Part shown: positions 50,277 to 63,303 of the stretch, in pieces
Layout: each line of letters opens with the position of its first letter
Numbering within the stretch: the stretch's first letter is position 1
DNA from: Rhytidiadelphus loreus
Lineage: Eukaryota; Streptophyta; Bryopsida; Hypnales; Hylocomiaceae
Length of the DNA stretch: 64,000 nucleotides
Assembly: GCA_947034895.1 (NCBI GenBank)
Contig: OX344763.1
Span: 64,127,093-64,191,092, forward strand
Direction of reading: 5' to 3'
Position numbers and translations under genes: made by a program
Notes under the pieces: model-generated
What the model saw: only the letters and a program-made list of their open reading frames with translations
The model's database searches: none
What the model was told of the DNA's origin: nothing

Positions 50277-53200
50277 TTATTTTAGAAACAAAAATTCGAA
50301 GCAAGAAGCAGGCATGTCGTCTTTTGTGCAAAAAAATATAAAGTCATGAAATTCACGTCGGAAACAAATGGGAGACCTGTTGTACAGGTTGCAATTATTG
50401 GTGCACACAAGAATCCAAAAAGATATGCTATTGGTGGTCAATTGCAATGACCTTATTTTAGAAACAAAAATTCGAAGCAAGAAGCAGGCATGTCCTTTTT
50501 TGTCTTAGAAAATATAAAGTCATGAAATTCACGTCGGAAACAAATGGGAAACCTGTTGTAGAAGTTGCAATTATTGGTGCGCACAAGAATCCAAAAAAAT
50601 ATGCTATTCGTGGTCACTTGCAATGACCTTATTTTAGAAACAAAAATTCGAAGCAAGAAGCAGGCCTGTCCTTTTTTGTCTTAGAATACATAAAGTCATG
50701 AAATTCACGTCGGAAACAAATGGGAAACCTGTTGTAGAAGTTGCAATTATTGGTGCACACAAGAATCCAAAAAAATATGCTATTGGTGGTCACTTGCAAT
50801 GACCTTATTTTAGAAACAAAAATTCGAAGCAAGAAGCAGGCATGTCGTCTTTTGTCTTAGAAAATATAAAGTCATGAAATTCACGTCGGAAACAAATGGG
50901 AAACCTGTTGTAGAAGTTGCAATTATTGGTGCACACAAGAATCCAAAAAAATATGCTATTGGTGGTCACTTGCAATGACCTTATTTTAGAAACAAAAATT
51001 CGAAGCAAGAAGCAGGCATGTCGTCTTTTGTCCAAAAAAATATAAAGTCATGAAATTTACGTCGGAAACAAATGGGAAACCTGTTGTAGAAGTTGCAATT
51101 ATTGGTGCACACAAGAATCCAAAAAAATATGCTATTGGTGGTCACTTGCAATGACCTTATTTTAGAAACAAAAATTCGAAGCAAGAAGCAGGCATGTCCT
51201 TTTTTGTCTTAGAATACATAAAGTCATGAAATTCACGTCGGAAACAAATGGGAAACCTGTTGTAGAAGTTGCAATTATTGGTGCACACAAGAATCCAAAA
51301 AAATATGCTATTGGTGGTCACTTGGAATGACCTTATTTTAGAAACAAAAATTCGAAGCAAGAAGCAGGCCTGTCCTTTTTTGTCTTAGAATACATAAAGT
51401 CATGAAATTCACGTCGGAAACAAATGGGAAACCTGTTGTAGAAGTTGCAATTATTGGTGCACACAAGAATCCAAAAAAATATGCTATTGGTGGTCACTTG
51501 CAATGACCTTATTTTAGAAACAAAAATTCGAAGTAAGAAGCAGGCCTGTCCTTTTTGGTCCAAAAAAATATAAAGTCATGAAATTCACGTCGGAAACAAA
51601 TGGGAAACCTATTGTACAAGTTGCAATTATTGGTGCACACAAGAATCCAAAAAAATATGCTATTGGTAGTCAATTGCAATGACCTTATTTTAGAAACAAA
51701 AATTCGAAGCAAGAAGCAGGCATGTCTTCTTTTGTCTTAGAATACATAAAGTCATGAAATTCACGTCGGAAACAAATGGGAAACCTGTTGTAGAAGTTGC
51801 AATTATTGGTGCACACAAGAATCCAAAAAAATATGCTATTGGTGGTCACTTGGAATGACCTTATTTTAGAAACAAAAATTCGAAGCAAGAAGCAGGCATG
51901 TCGTCTTTTGTCCAAAAAAATATAAAGTCATGAAATTCACGTCGGAAACAAATGGGAAACCTGTTGTAGAAGTTGCAATTATTGGTGCACACAAGAATCC
52001 AAAAAAATATGCTATTAGTGGTCACTTGCAATGACCTTATTTTAGAAACAAAAATTCGAAGCAAGAAGCAGGCCTGTCCTTTTTTGTCTTAGAATACATA
52101 AAGTCATGAAATTCACTTCGGAAACAAATGGGAAACCTGTTGTAGAAGTTGCAATTATTGGTGCACACAAGAATCCAAAAAAATATGCTATTCGAGGTCA
52201 CTTGCAATGACCTTATTTTAGAAACAAAAATTCGAAGCAAGAAGCAGGCATGTCGTCTTTTGTCTTAGAAAATATAAAGTCATGAAATTCACGTCGGAAA
52301 CAAATGGGAAACCTGTTGTAGAAGTTGCAATTATTGGTGCACACAAGAATCCAAAAAAATATGCTATTGGTGGTCACTTGCAATGACCTTATTTTAGAAA
52401 CAAAAATTCGAAGCAAGAAGTAGGCCTGTCCTTTTTTGTCTTAGAATACATAAAGTCCTGAAATTCACGTCGGAAACAAATGGGAAACCTGTTGTAGAAG
52501 TTGCAATTATTGGTGCACACAAGAATCCAAAAAAATATGCTATTGGTGGTCACTTGCAATGACCTTATTTTAGAAACAAAAATTCGAAGCAAGAAGCAGG
52601 CATGTCGTCTTTTGTCCAAAGAAATATAACGTCCTGAAATTCACGTCGGAAACAAATGGGAAACCTGTTGTAGAAGTTGCAATTATTGGTGCACACAAGA
52701 ATCCAAAAAAATATGCTATTGGTGGTCACTTGCAATGACCTTATTTTAGAAACAAAACTTCGAAGCAAGAAGCAGGCATGTCGTCTTTTGTGCAAAAAAA
52801 TATAAAGTCATGAAATTCACGTCGGAAACAAATGGGAGACCTGTTGTACAGGTTGCAATTATTGGTGCACACAAGAATCCAAAAAGATATGCTATTGGTG
52901 GTCAATTGCAATGACCTTATTTTAGAAACAAAAATTCGAAGCAAGAAGCAGGCATGTCCTTTTTTGTCTTAGAAAATATAAAGTCATGAAATTCACGTCG
53001 GAAACAAATGGGAAACCTGTTGTAGAAGTTGCAATTATTGGTGCGCACAAGAATCCAAAAAAATATGCTATTCGTGGTCACTTGCAATGACCTTATTTTA
53101 GAAACAAAAATTCGAAGCCAGAAGCAGGCCTGTCCTTTTTTGTCTTAGAATACATAAAGTCATGAAATTCACGTCGGAAACAAATGGGAAACCTGTTGTA

Positions 53201-53444
53201 GAAGTTGCAATTATTGGTGCACACAAGAATCCAAAAAAATATGCTATTGGTGGTCACTTGCAATGACCTTATTTTAGAAACAAAAATTCGAAGCAAGAAG
53301 CAGGCATGTCGTCTTTTGTCTTAGAAAATATAAAGTCATGAAATTCACGTCGGAAACAAATGGGAAACCTGTTGTAGAAGTTGCAATTATTGGTGCACAC
53401 AAGAATCCAAAAAAATATGCTATTGGTGGTCACTTGCAATGACC

Positions 53445-54500
53445 TTATTTTAGAAACAAAAATTCGAAGCAAGAAGCAGGCATGTCGTCTTTTGTCCAAA
53501 AAAATATAAAGTCATGAAATTCACGTCGGAAACAAATGGGAAACCTGTTGTAGAAGTTGCAATTATTGGTGCACACAAGAATCCAAAAAAATATGCTATT
53601 GGTAGTCAATTGCAATGACCTTATTTTAGAAACAAAAATTCGAAGCAAGAAGCAGGCATGTCGTCTTTTGTCCAAAAAAATATAAAGTCATGAAATTCAC
53701 ATCGGAAACAAATGGGAAACCTGTTGTAGAAGTTGCAATTATTGGTGCACACAAGAATCCAAAAAAATATGCTATTGGTGTTCAATTGCAATGACCTTAT
53801 TTTAGAAACAAAAATTCGAAGCAAGAAGCAGGCATGTCGTCTTTTGTCCAAAAAAATATAAAGTCATGAAATTCACGTCGGAAACAAATGGGAAACCTGT
53901 TGTAGAAGTTGCAATTATTGGTGCACACAAGAATCCAAAAAAATATGCTATTGGTGGTCACTTGCAATGACCTTATTTTAGAAACAAAAATTCGAAGCAA
54001 GAAGCAGGCATGTCGTCTTTTGTCTTAGAAAATATAAAGTCATGAAATTCACGTCGGAAACAAATGGGAAACCTGTTGTAGAAGTTGCAATTATTGGTGC
54101 ACACAAGAATCCAAAAAAATATGCTATTGGTGGTCACTTGCAATGACCTTATTTTAGAAACAAAAATTCGAAGCAAGAAGTAGGCCTGTCCTTTTTTGTC
54201 TTAGAATACATAAAGTCATGAAATTCACGTCGGAAACAAATGGGAAACCTGTTGTAGAAGTTGCAATTATTGGTGCACACAAGAATCCAAAAAAATATGC
54301 TATTGGTGGTCACTTGCAATGACCTTATTTTAGAAACAAAAATTCGAAGCAAGAAGCAGGCATGTCGTCTTTTGTCCAAAGAAATATAACGTCCTGAAAT
54401 TCACGTCGGAAACAAATGGGAAACCTGTTGTAGAAGTTGCAATTATTGGTGCACACAAGAATCCAAAAAAATATGCTATTGGTGGTCACTTGCAATGACC
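53445..54500 (+). repeat. 6-mer HOR (1056 bp), copy 1
   Basis: The six units are a C-type ending in AGTCAATTG, a CACATCGG unit ending in GTGTTCAATTG (at 53778), a C-type, an I-type, a GAAGTAGGCC unit and an H unit. GTGTTC recurs at 54834, 1056 bases (6 x 176) later. Confidence 0.88.
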
Positions 54501-55556
54501 TTATTTTAGAAACAAAAATTCGAAGCAAGAAGCAGGCATGTCGTCTTTTGTCCAAAAAAATATAAAGTCATGAAATTCACGTCGGAAACAAATGGGAAAC
54601 CTGTTGTAGAAGTTGCAATTATTGGTGCACACAAGAATCCAAAAAAATATGCTATTGGTAGTCAATTGCAATGACCTTATTTTAGAAACAAAACTTCGAA
54701 GCAAGAAGCAGGCATGTCGTCTTTTGTCCAAAAAAATATAAAGTCATGAAATTCACATCGGAAACAAATGGGAAACCTGTTGTAGAAGTTGCAATTATTG
54801 GTGCACACAAGAATCCAAAAAAATATGCTATTGGTGTTCAATTGCAATGACCTTATTTTAGAAACAAAACTTCGAAGCAAGAAGCAGGCATGTCGTCTTT
54901 TGTCCAAAAAAATATAAAGTCATGAAATTCACGTCGGAAACAAATGGGAAACCTGTTGTAGAAGTTGCAATTATTGGTGCACACAAGAATCCAAAAAAAT
55001 ATGCTATTGGTGGTCACTTGCAATGACCTTATTTTAGAAACAAAAATTCGAAGCAAGAAGCAGGCATGTCGTCTTTTGTCTTAGAAAATATAAAGTCATG
55101 AAATTCACGTCGGAAACAAATGGGAAACCTGTTGTAGAAGTTGCAATTATTGGTGCACACAAGAATCCAAAAAAATATGCTATTGGTGGTCACTTGCAAT
55201 GACCTTATTTTAGAAACAAAAATTCGAAGCAAGAAGTAGGCCTGTCCTTTTTTGTCTTAGAATACATAAAGTCATGCAATTCACGTCGGAAACAAATGGG
55301 AAACCTGTTGTAGAAGTTGCAATTATTGGTGCACACAAGAATCCAAAAAAATATGCTATTGGTGATCACTTGCAATGACCTTATTTTAGAAACAAAACTT
55401 CGAAGCAAGAAGCAGGCATGTCGTCTTTTGTCCAAAGAAATATAACGTCCTGAAATTCACGTCGGAAACAAATGGGAAACCTGTTGTAGAAGTTGCAATT
55501 ATTGGTGCACACAAGAATCCAAAAAAATATGCTATTGGTGGTCACTTGCAATGACC
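54501..55556 (+). repeat. 6-mer HOR (1056 bp), copy 2
   Basis: This is collinear with 53445-54500. It carries several private changes: CAAAACTTCG in three anchor segments (near 54690, 54868 and 55396), CATGCAATTCACG near 55274 and GGTGATCAC near 55363. Copy 1 lacks them. Confidence 0.87.
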
Positions 55557-56084
55557 TTATTTTAGAAACAAAAATTCGAAGCAAGAAGCAGGCATGTCGT
55601 CTTTTGTCTTAGAAAATATAAAGTCATGAAATTCACGTCGGAAACAAATGGGAAACCTGTTGTAGAAGTTGCAATTATTGGTGCACACAAGAATCCAAAA
55701 AAATATGCTATTGGTGGTCACTTGCAATGACCTTATTTTAGAAACAAAAATTCGAAGCAAGAAGCAGGCATGTCGTCTTTTGTCCAAAGAAATATAACGT
55801 CCTGAAATTCACGTCGGAAACAAATGGGAAACCTGTTGTAGAAGTTGCAATTATTGGTGCACACAAGAATCCAAAAAGATATGCTATTGGTGGTCAATTG
55901 CAATGACCTTATTTTAGAAACAAAAATTCGAAGCAAGAAGCAGGCATGTCCTTTTTTGTCTTAGAAAATATAAAGTCATGAAATTCACGTCGGAAACAAA
56001 TGGGAAACCTGTTGTAGAAGTTGCAATTATTGGTGCACACAAGAATCCAAAAAAATATGCTATTCGTGGTCACTTGCAATGACC

Positions 56085-57493
56085 TTATTTTAGAAACAAA
56101 AATTCGAAGCAAGAAGCAGGCCTGTCCTTTTTTGTCTTAGAATACATAAAGTCATGAAATTCACGTCGGAAACAAATGGGAAACCTGTTGTAGAAGTTGC
56201 AATTATTGGTGCACACAAGAATCCAAAAAAATATGCTATTGGTGGTCACTTGCAATGACCTTATTTTAGAAACAAAAATTCGAAGCAAGAAGCAGGCATG
56301 TCGTCTTTTGTCCAAAAAAATATAAAGTCATGAAATTCACGTCGGAAACAAATGGGAAACCTGTTGTAGAAGTTGCAATTATTGGTGCACACAAGAATCC
56401 AAAAAAATATGCTATTGGTGGTCACTTGCAATGACCTTATTTTAGAAACAAAAATTCGAAGCAAGAAGCAGGCCTGTCCTTTTTTGTCTTAGAATACATA
56501 AAGTCATGAAATTCACGTCGGAAACAAATGGGAAACCTGTTGTAGAAGTTGCAATTATTGGTGCACACAAGAATCCAAAAAAATATGCTATTGGTGGTCA
56601 CTTGGAATGACCTTATTTTAGAAACAAAAATTCGAAGCAAGAAGCAGGCATGTCGTCTTTTGTCCAAAAAAATATAAAGTCATGAAATTCACGTCGGAAA
56701 CAAATGGGAAACCTGTTGTAGAAGTTGCAATTATTGGTGCACACAAGAATCCAAAAAAATATGCTATTAGTGGTCACTTGCAATGACCTTATTTTAGAAA
56801 CAAAAATTCGAAGCAAGAAGCAGGCCTGTCCTTTTTTGTCTTAGAATACATAAAGTCATGAAATTCACTTCGGAAACAAATGGGAAACCTGTTGTAGAAG
56901 TTGCAATTATTGGTGCACACAAGAATCCAAAAAAATATGCTATTGGTGGTCACTTGGAATGACCTTATTTTAGAAACAAAAATTCGAAGCAAGAAGCAGG
57001 CATGTCGTCTTTTGTCCAAAAAAATATAAAGTCATGAAATTCACGTCGGAAACAAATGGGAAACCTGTTGTAGAAGTTGCAATTATTGGTGCACACAAGA
57101 ATCCAAAAAAATATGCTATTAGTGGTCACTTGCAATGACCTTATTTTAGAAACAAAAATTCGAAGCAAGAAGCAGGCCTGTCCTTTTTTGTCTTAGAATA
57201 CATAAAGTCATGCAATTCACGTCGGAAACAAATGGGAAACCTGTTGTAGAAGTTGCAATTATTGGTGCACACAAGAATCCAAAAAAAATATGCTATTGGT
57301 AGTCAATTGCAATGACCTTATTTTAGAAACAAAAATTCGAAGCAAGAAGCAGGCCTGTCCTTTTTTGTCCAAAAAAATAAAAAGTCATGAAATTCACGTC
57401 GGAAACAAATGGGAAACCTGTTGTAGAAGTTGCAATTATTGGTGCACACAAGAATCCAAAAAAAGATGCTATTGGTGGTCAATTGCAATGACC
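56085..57493 (+). repeat. Eight-unit block with 352-bp dimers, copy 1
   Basis: A dimer of a unit ending in GGTCACTTGGAATGACC and a unit ending in ATTAGTGGTCACTTG alternates here. A CATGCAATTC unit and the 177-bp unit with an 8-A tract (57281-57288) follow. The whole order recurs 2113 bases later (12 x 176 plus the inserted base). Units with CACTTCGG near 52114 and 56867 tie it to an earlier stretch at 51.3-52.2 kb. Confidence 0.83.
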
Positions 57494-58197
57494 TTATTTT
57501 AGAAACAAAAATTCGAAGCCAGAAGCAGGCCTGTCCTTTTTTGTCTTAGAATACATAAAGTCATGCAATTCACGTCGGAAACAAATGGGAAACCTGTTGT
57601 AGAAGTTGCAATTATTGGTGCGCACAAGAATCCAAAAAAATATGCTATTCGTGGTCACTTGCAATGACCTTATTTTAGAAACAAAACTTCGAAGCAAGAA
57701 GCAGGCCTGTCCTTTTTTGTCTTAGAATACATAAAGTCATGAAATTCACGTCGGAAACAAATGGGAAACCTGTTGTAGAAGTTGCAATTATTGGTGCACA
57801 CAAGAATCCAAAAAAATATGCTATTGGTGGTCACTTGCAATGACCTTATTTTAGAAACAAAAATTCGAAGCAAGAAGCAGGCATGTCGTCTTTTGTCTTA
57901 GAAAATATAAAGTCATGAAATTCACGTCGGAAACAAATGGGAAACCTGTTGTAGAAGTTGCAATTATTGGTGCGCACAAGAATCCAAAAAAATATGCTAT
58001 TGGTGGTCACTTGCAATGACCTTATTTTAGAAACAAAAATTCGAAGCAAGAAGCAGGCATGTCGTCTTTTGTCTTAGAAAATATAAAGTCATGAAATTCA
58101 CGTCGGAAACAAATGGGAAACCTGTTGTAGAAGTTGCAATTATTGGTGCGCACAAGAATCCAAAAAAATATGCTATTCGTGGTCACTTGCAATGACC

Positions 58198-59606
58198 TTA
58201 TTTTAGAAACAAAAATTCGAAGCAAGAAGCAGGCCTGTCCTTTTTTGTCTTAGAATACATAAAGTCATGAAATTCACGTCGGAAACAAATGGGAAACCTG
58301 TTGTAGAAGTTGCAATTATTGGTGCACACAAGAATCCAAAAAAATATGCTATTGGTGGTCACTTGCAATGACCTTATTTTAGAAACAAAAATTCGAAGCA
58401 AGAAGCAGGCATGTCGTCTTTTGTCCAAAAAAATATAAAGTCATGAAATTCACGTCGGAAACAAATGGGAAACCTGTTGTAGAAGTTGCAATTATTGGTG
58501 CACACAAGAATCCAAAAAAATATGCTATTGGTGGTCACTTGCAATGACCTTATTTTAGAAACAAAAATTCGAAGCAAGAAGCAGGCCTGTCCTTTTTTGT
58601 CTTAGAATACATAAAGTCATGAAATTCACGTCGGAAACAAATGGGAAACCTGTTGTAGAAGTTGCAATTATTGGTGCACACAAGAATCCAAAAAAATATG
58701 CTATTGGTGGTCACTTGGAATGACCTTATTTTAGAAACAAAAATTCGAAGCAAGAAGCAGGCATGTCGTCTTTTGTCCAAAAAAATATAAAGTCCTGAAA
58801 TTCACGTCGGAAACAAATGGGAAACCTGTTGTAGAAGTTGCAATTATTGGTGCACACAAGAATCCAAAAAAATATGCTATTAGTGGTCACTTGCAATGAC
58901 CTTATTTTAGAAACAAAAATTCGAAGCAAGAAGCAGGCCTGTCCTTTTTTGTCTTAGAATACATAAAGTCATGAAATTCACGTCGGAAACAAATGGGAAA
59001 CCTGTTGTAGAAGTTGCAATTATTGGTGCACACAAGAATCCAAAAAAATATGCTATTGGTGGTCACTTGGAATGACCTTATTTTAGAAACAAAAATTCGA
59101 AGCAAGAAGCAGGCATGTCGTCTTTTGTCCAAAAAAATATAAAGTCATGAAATTCACGTCGGAAACAAATGGGAAACCTGTTGTAGAAGTTGCAATTATT
59201 GGTGCACACAAGAATCCAAAAAAATATGCTATTAGTGGTCACTTGCAATGACCTTATTTTCGAAACAAAAATTCGAAGCAAGAAGCAGGCCTGTCCTTTT
59301 TTGTCTTAGAATACATAAAGTCATGCAATTCACGTCGGAAACAAATGGGAAACCTGTTGTAGAAGTTGCAATTATTGGTGCACACAAGAATCCAAAAAAA
59401 ATATGCTATTGGTAGTCAATTGCAATGACCTTATTTTAGAAACAAAAATTCGAAGCAAGAAGCAGGCCTGTCCTTTTTTGTCCAAAAAAATAAAAAGTCA
59501 TGAAATTCACGTCGGAAACAAATGGGAAACCTGTTGTAGAAGTTGCAATTATTGGTGCACACAAGAATCCAAAAAAATATGCTATTCGTGGTCACTTGCA
59601 ATGACC
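58198..59606 (+). repeat. Eight-unit block with 352-bp dimers, copy 2
   Basis: This repeats 56085-57493 in order, including the 177-bp unit with an 8-A tract (59394-59401). Private changes: GTCCTGAAATTCACG near 58793 and CTTATTTTCGAAAC near 59260. The next unit corresponds to 57670, not 57494, so one monomer differs between copies after this block. Confidence 0.83.
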
Positions 59607-59958
59607 TTATTTTAGAAACAAAAATTCGAAGCAAGAAGCAGGCCTGTCCTTTTTTGTCTTAGAATACATAAAGTCATGAAATTCACGTCGGAAACAAATG
59701 GGAAACCTGTTGTAGAAGTTGCAATTATTGGTGCACACAAGAATCCAAAAAAATATGCTATTGGTGGTCACTTGCAATGACCTTATTTTAGAAACAAAAA
59801 TTCGAAGCAAGAAGCAGGCATGTCGTCTTTTGTCTTAGAAAATATAAAGTCATGAAATTCACGTCGGAAACAAATGGGAAACCTGTTGTAGAAGTTGCAA
59901 TTATTGGTGCACACAAGAATCCAAAAAAATATGCTATTGGTGGTCACTTGCAATGACC

Positions 59959-61014
59959 TTATTTTAGAAACAAAAATTCGAAGCAAGAAGCAGGCATGTC
60001 GTCTTTTGTCCAAAAAAATATAAAGTCATGAAATTCACGTCGGAAACAAATGGGAAACCTGTTGTAGAAGTTGCAATTATTGGTGCACACAAGAATCCAA
60101 AAAAATATGCTATTGGTAGTCAATTGCAATGACCTTATTTTAGAAACAAAACTTCGAAGCAAGAAGCAGGCATGTCGTCTTTTGTCCAAAAAAATATAAA
60201 GTCATGAAATTCACATCGGAAACAAATGGGAAACCTGTTGTAGAAGTTGCAATTATTGGTGCACACAAGAATCCAAAAAAATATGCTATTGGTGTTCAAT
60301 TGCAATGACCTTATTTTAGAAACAAAAATTCGAAGCAAGAAGCAGGCATGTCGTCTTTTGTCCAAAAAAATATAAAGTCATGAAATTCACGTCGGAAACA
60401 AATGGGAAACCTGTTGTAGAAGTTGCAATTATTGGTGCACACAAGAATCCAAAAAAATATGCTATTGGTGGTCACTTGCAATGACCTTATTTTAGAAACA
60501 AAAATTCGAAGCAAGAAGCAGGCATGTCGTCTTTTGTCTTAGAAAATATAAAGTCATGAAACTCACGTCGGAAACAAATGGGAAACCTGTTGTAGAAGTT
60601 GCAATTATTGGTGCACACAAGAATCCAAAAAAATATGCTATTGGTGGTCACTTGCAATGACCTTATTTTAGAAACAAAAATTCGAAGCAAGAAGTAGGCC
60701 TGTCCTTTTTTGTCTTAGAATACATAAAGTCATGAAATTCACGTCGGAAACAAATGGGAAACCTGTTGTAGAAGTTGCAATTATTGGTGCACACAAGAAT
60801 CCAAAAAAATATGCTATTGGTGGTCACTTGCAATGACCTTATTTTAGAAACAAAAATTCGAAGCAAGAAGCAGGCATGTCGTCTTTTGTCCAAAGAAATA
60901 TAACGTCCTGAAATTCACGTCGGAAACAAATGGGAAACCTGTTGTAGAAGTTGCAATTATTGGTGCACACAAGAATCCAAAAAAATATGCTATTGGTGGT
61001 CACTTGCAATGACC
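59959..61014 (+). repeat. Distant third copy of the 6-mer HOR
   Basis: The same six-unit order as at 53445 reappears 6514 bases away, which is 37 x 176 plus the two inserted bases at 57.3 and 59.4 kb. GTGTTC lies at 60292. The CAAAACTTCG near 60149 matches copy 2 of the 6-mer better than copy 1 at that position. Confidence 0.83.
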
Positions 61015-61894
61015 TTATTTTAGAAACAAAAATTCGAAGCAAGAAGCAGGCATGTCGTCTTTTGTCTTAGAAAATATAAAGTCATGAAATTCACGTCGGA
61101 ATCAAATGGGAAACCTGTTGTAGAAGTTGCAATTATTGGTGCACACAAGAATCCAAAAAAATATGCTATTGGTAGTCAATTGCAATGACCTTATTTTAGA
61201 AACAAAAATTCGAAGCAAGAAGCAGGCATGTCGTCTTTTGTCCAAAAAAATATAAAGTCATGAAATTCACATCGGAAACAAATGGGAAACCTGTTGTAGA
61301 AGTTGCAATTATTGGTGCACACAAGAATCCAAAAAAATATGCTATTGGTGGTCACTTGCAATGACCTTATTTTAGAAACAAAAATTCGAAGCAAGAAGCA
61401 GGCATGTCGTCTTTTGTGCAAAAAAATATAAAGTCATGAAATTCACGTCGGAAACAAATGGGAGACCTGTTGTACAGGTTGCAATTATTGGTGCACACAA
61501 GAATCCAAAAAGATATGCTATTGGTGGTCAATTGCAATGACCTTATTTTAGAAACAAAAATTCGAAGCAAGAAGCAGGCATGTCCTTTTTTGTCTTAGAA
61601 AATATAAAGTCATGAAATTCACGTCGGAAACAAATGGGAAACCTGTTGTAGAAGTTGCAATTATTGGTGCGCACAAGAATCCAAAAAAATATGCTATTCG
61701 TGGTCACTTGCAATGACCTTATTTTAGAAACAAAAATTCGAAGCAAGAAGCAGGCCTGTCCTTTTTTGTCTTAGAATACATAAAGTCATGAAATTCACGT
61801 CGGAAACAAATGGGAAACCTGTTGTAGAAGTTGCAATTATTGGTGCACACAAGAATCCAAAAAAATATGCTATTGGTGGTCACTTGCAATGACC

Positions 61895-63303
61895 TTATTT
61901 TAGAAACAAAAATTCGAAGCAAGAAGCAGGCATGTCGTCTTTTGTCTTAGAAAATATAAAGTCATGAAATTCACGTCGGAAACAAATGGGAAACCTGTTG
62001 TAGAAGTTGCAATTATTGGTGCACACAAGAATCCAAAAAAATATGCTATTGGTGGTCACTTGCAATGACCTTATTTTAGAAACAAAAATTCGAAGCAAGA
62101 AGCAGGCATGTCGTCTTTTGTCCAAAAAAATATAAAGTCATGAAATTCACGTCGGAAACAAATGGGAAACCTGTTGTAGAAGTTGCAATTATTGGTGCAC
62201 ACAAGAATCCAAAAAAATATGCTATTGGTGGTCACTTGCAATGACCTTATTTTAGAAACAAAAATTCGAAGCAAGAAGCAGGCCTGTCCTTTTTTGTCTT
62301 AGAATACATAAAGTCATGAAATTCACGTCGGAAACAAATGGGAAACCTGTTGTAGAAGTTGCAATTATTGGTGCACACAAGAATCCAAAAAAATATGCTA
62401 TTGGTGGTCACTTGGAATGACCTTATTTTAGAAACAAAAATTCGAAGCAAGAAGCAGGCATGTCGTCTTTTGTCCAAAAAAATATAAAGTCATGAAATTC
62501 ACGTCGGAAACAAATGGGAAACCTGTTGTAGAAGTTGCAATTATTGGTGCACACAAGAATCCAAAAAAATATGCTATTAGTGGTCACTTGCAATGACCTT
62601 ATTTTAGAAACAAAAATTCGAAGCAAGAAGCAGGCCTGTCCTTTTTTGTCTTAGAATACATAAAGTCATGAAATTCACGTCGGAAACAAATGGGAAACCT
62701 GTTGTAGAAGTTGCAATTATTGGTGCACACAAGAATCCAAAAAAATATGCTATTGGTGGTCACTTGGAATGACCTTATTTTAGAAACAAAAATTCGAAGC
62801 AAGAAGCAGGCATGTCGCCTTTTGTCCAAAAAAATATAAAGTCATGAAATTCACGTCGGAAACAAATGGGAAACCTGTTGTAGAAGTTGCAATTATTGGT
62901 GCACACAAGAATCCAAAAAAAGATGCTATTGGTGGTCAATTGCAATGACCTTATTTTAGAAACAAAAATTCGAAGCCAGAAGCAGGCCTGTCCTTTTTTG
63001 TCTTAGAATACATAAAGTCATGCAATTCACGTCGGAAACAAATGGGAAACCTGTTGTAGAAGTTGCAATTATTGGTGCACACAAGAATCCAAAAAAAATA
63101 TGCTATTGGTAGTCAATTGCAATGACCTTATTTTAGAAACAAAAATTCGAAGCAAGAAGCAGGCCTGTCCTTTTTTGTCCAAAAAAATAAAAAGTCCTGA
63201 AATTCACGTCGGAAACAAATGGGAAACCTGTTGTAGAAGTTGCAATTATTGGTGCACACAAGAATCCAAAAAAATATGCTATTGGTGGTCACTTGCAATG
63301 ACC
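61895..63303 (+). repeat. Third version of the dimer-containing block
   Basis: The GGAATGACC/ATTAGTGG dimer returns at 62071-62774, 3697 bases (21 x 176 plus 1) after 58374. A third 177-bp unit with 8 A (63091-63098) follows. The segment AAAAAAGATGC next to GGTCAATTG near 62921 matches only the unit near 57461, so the block mixes features of the earlier copies. Confidence 0.78.
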
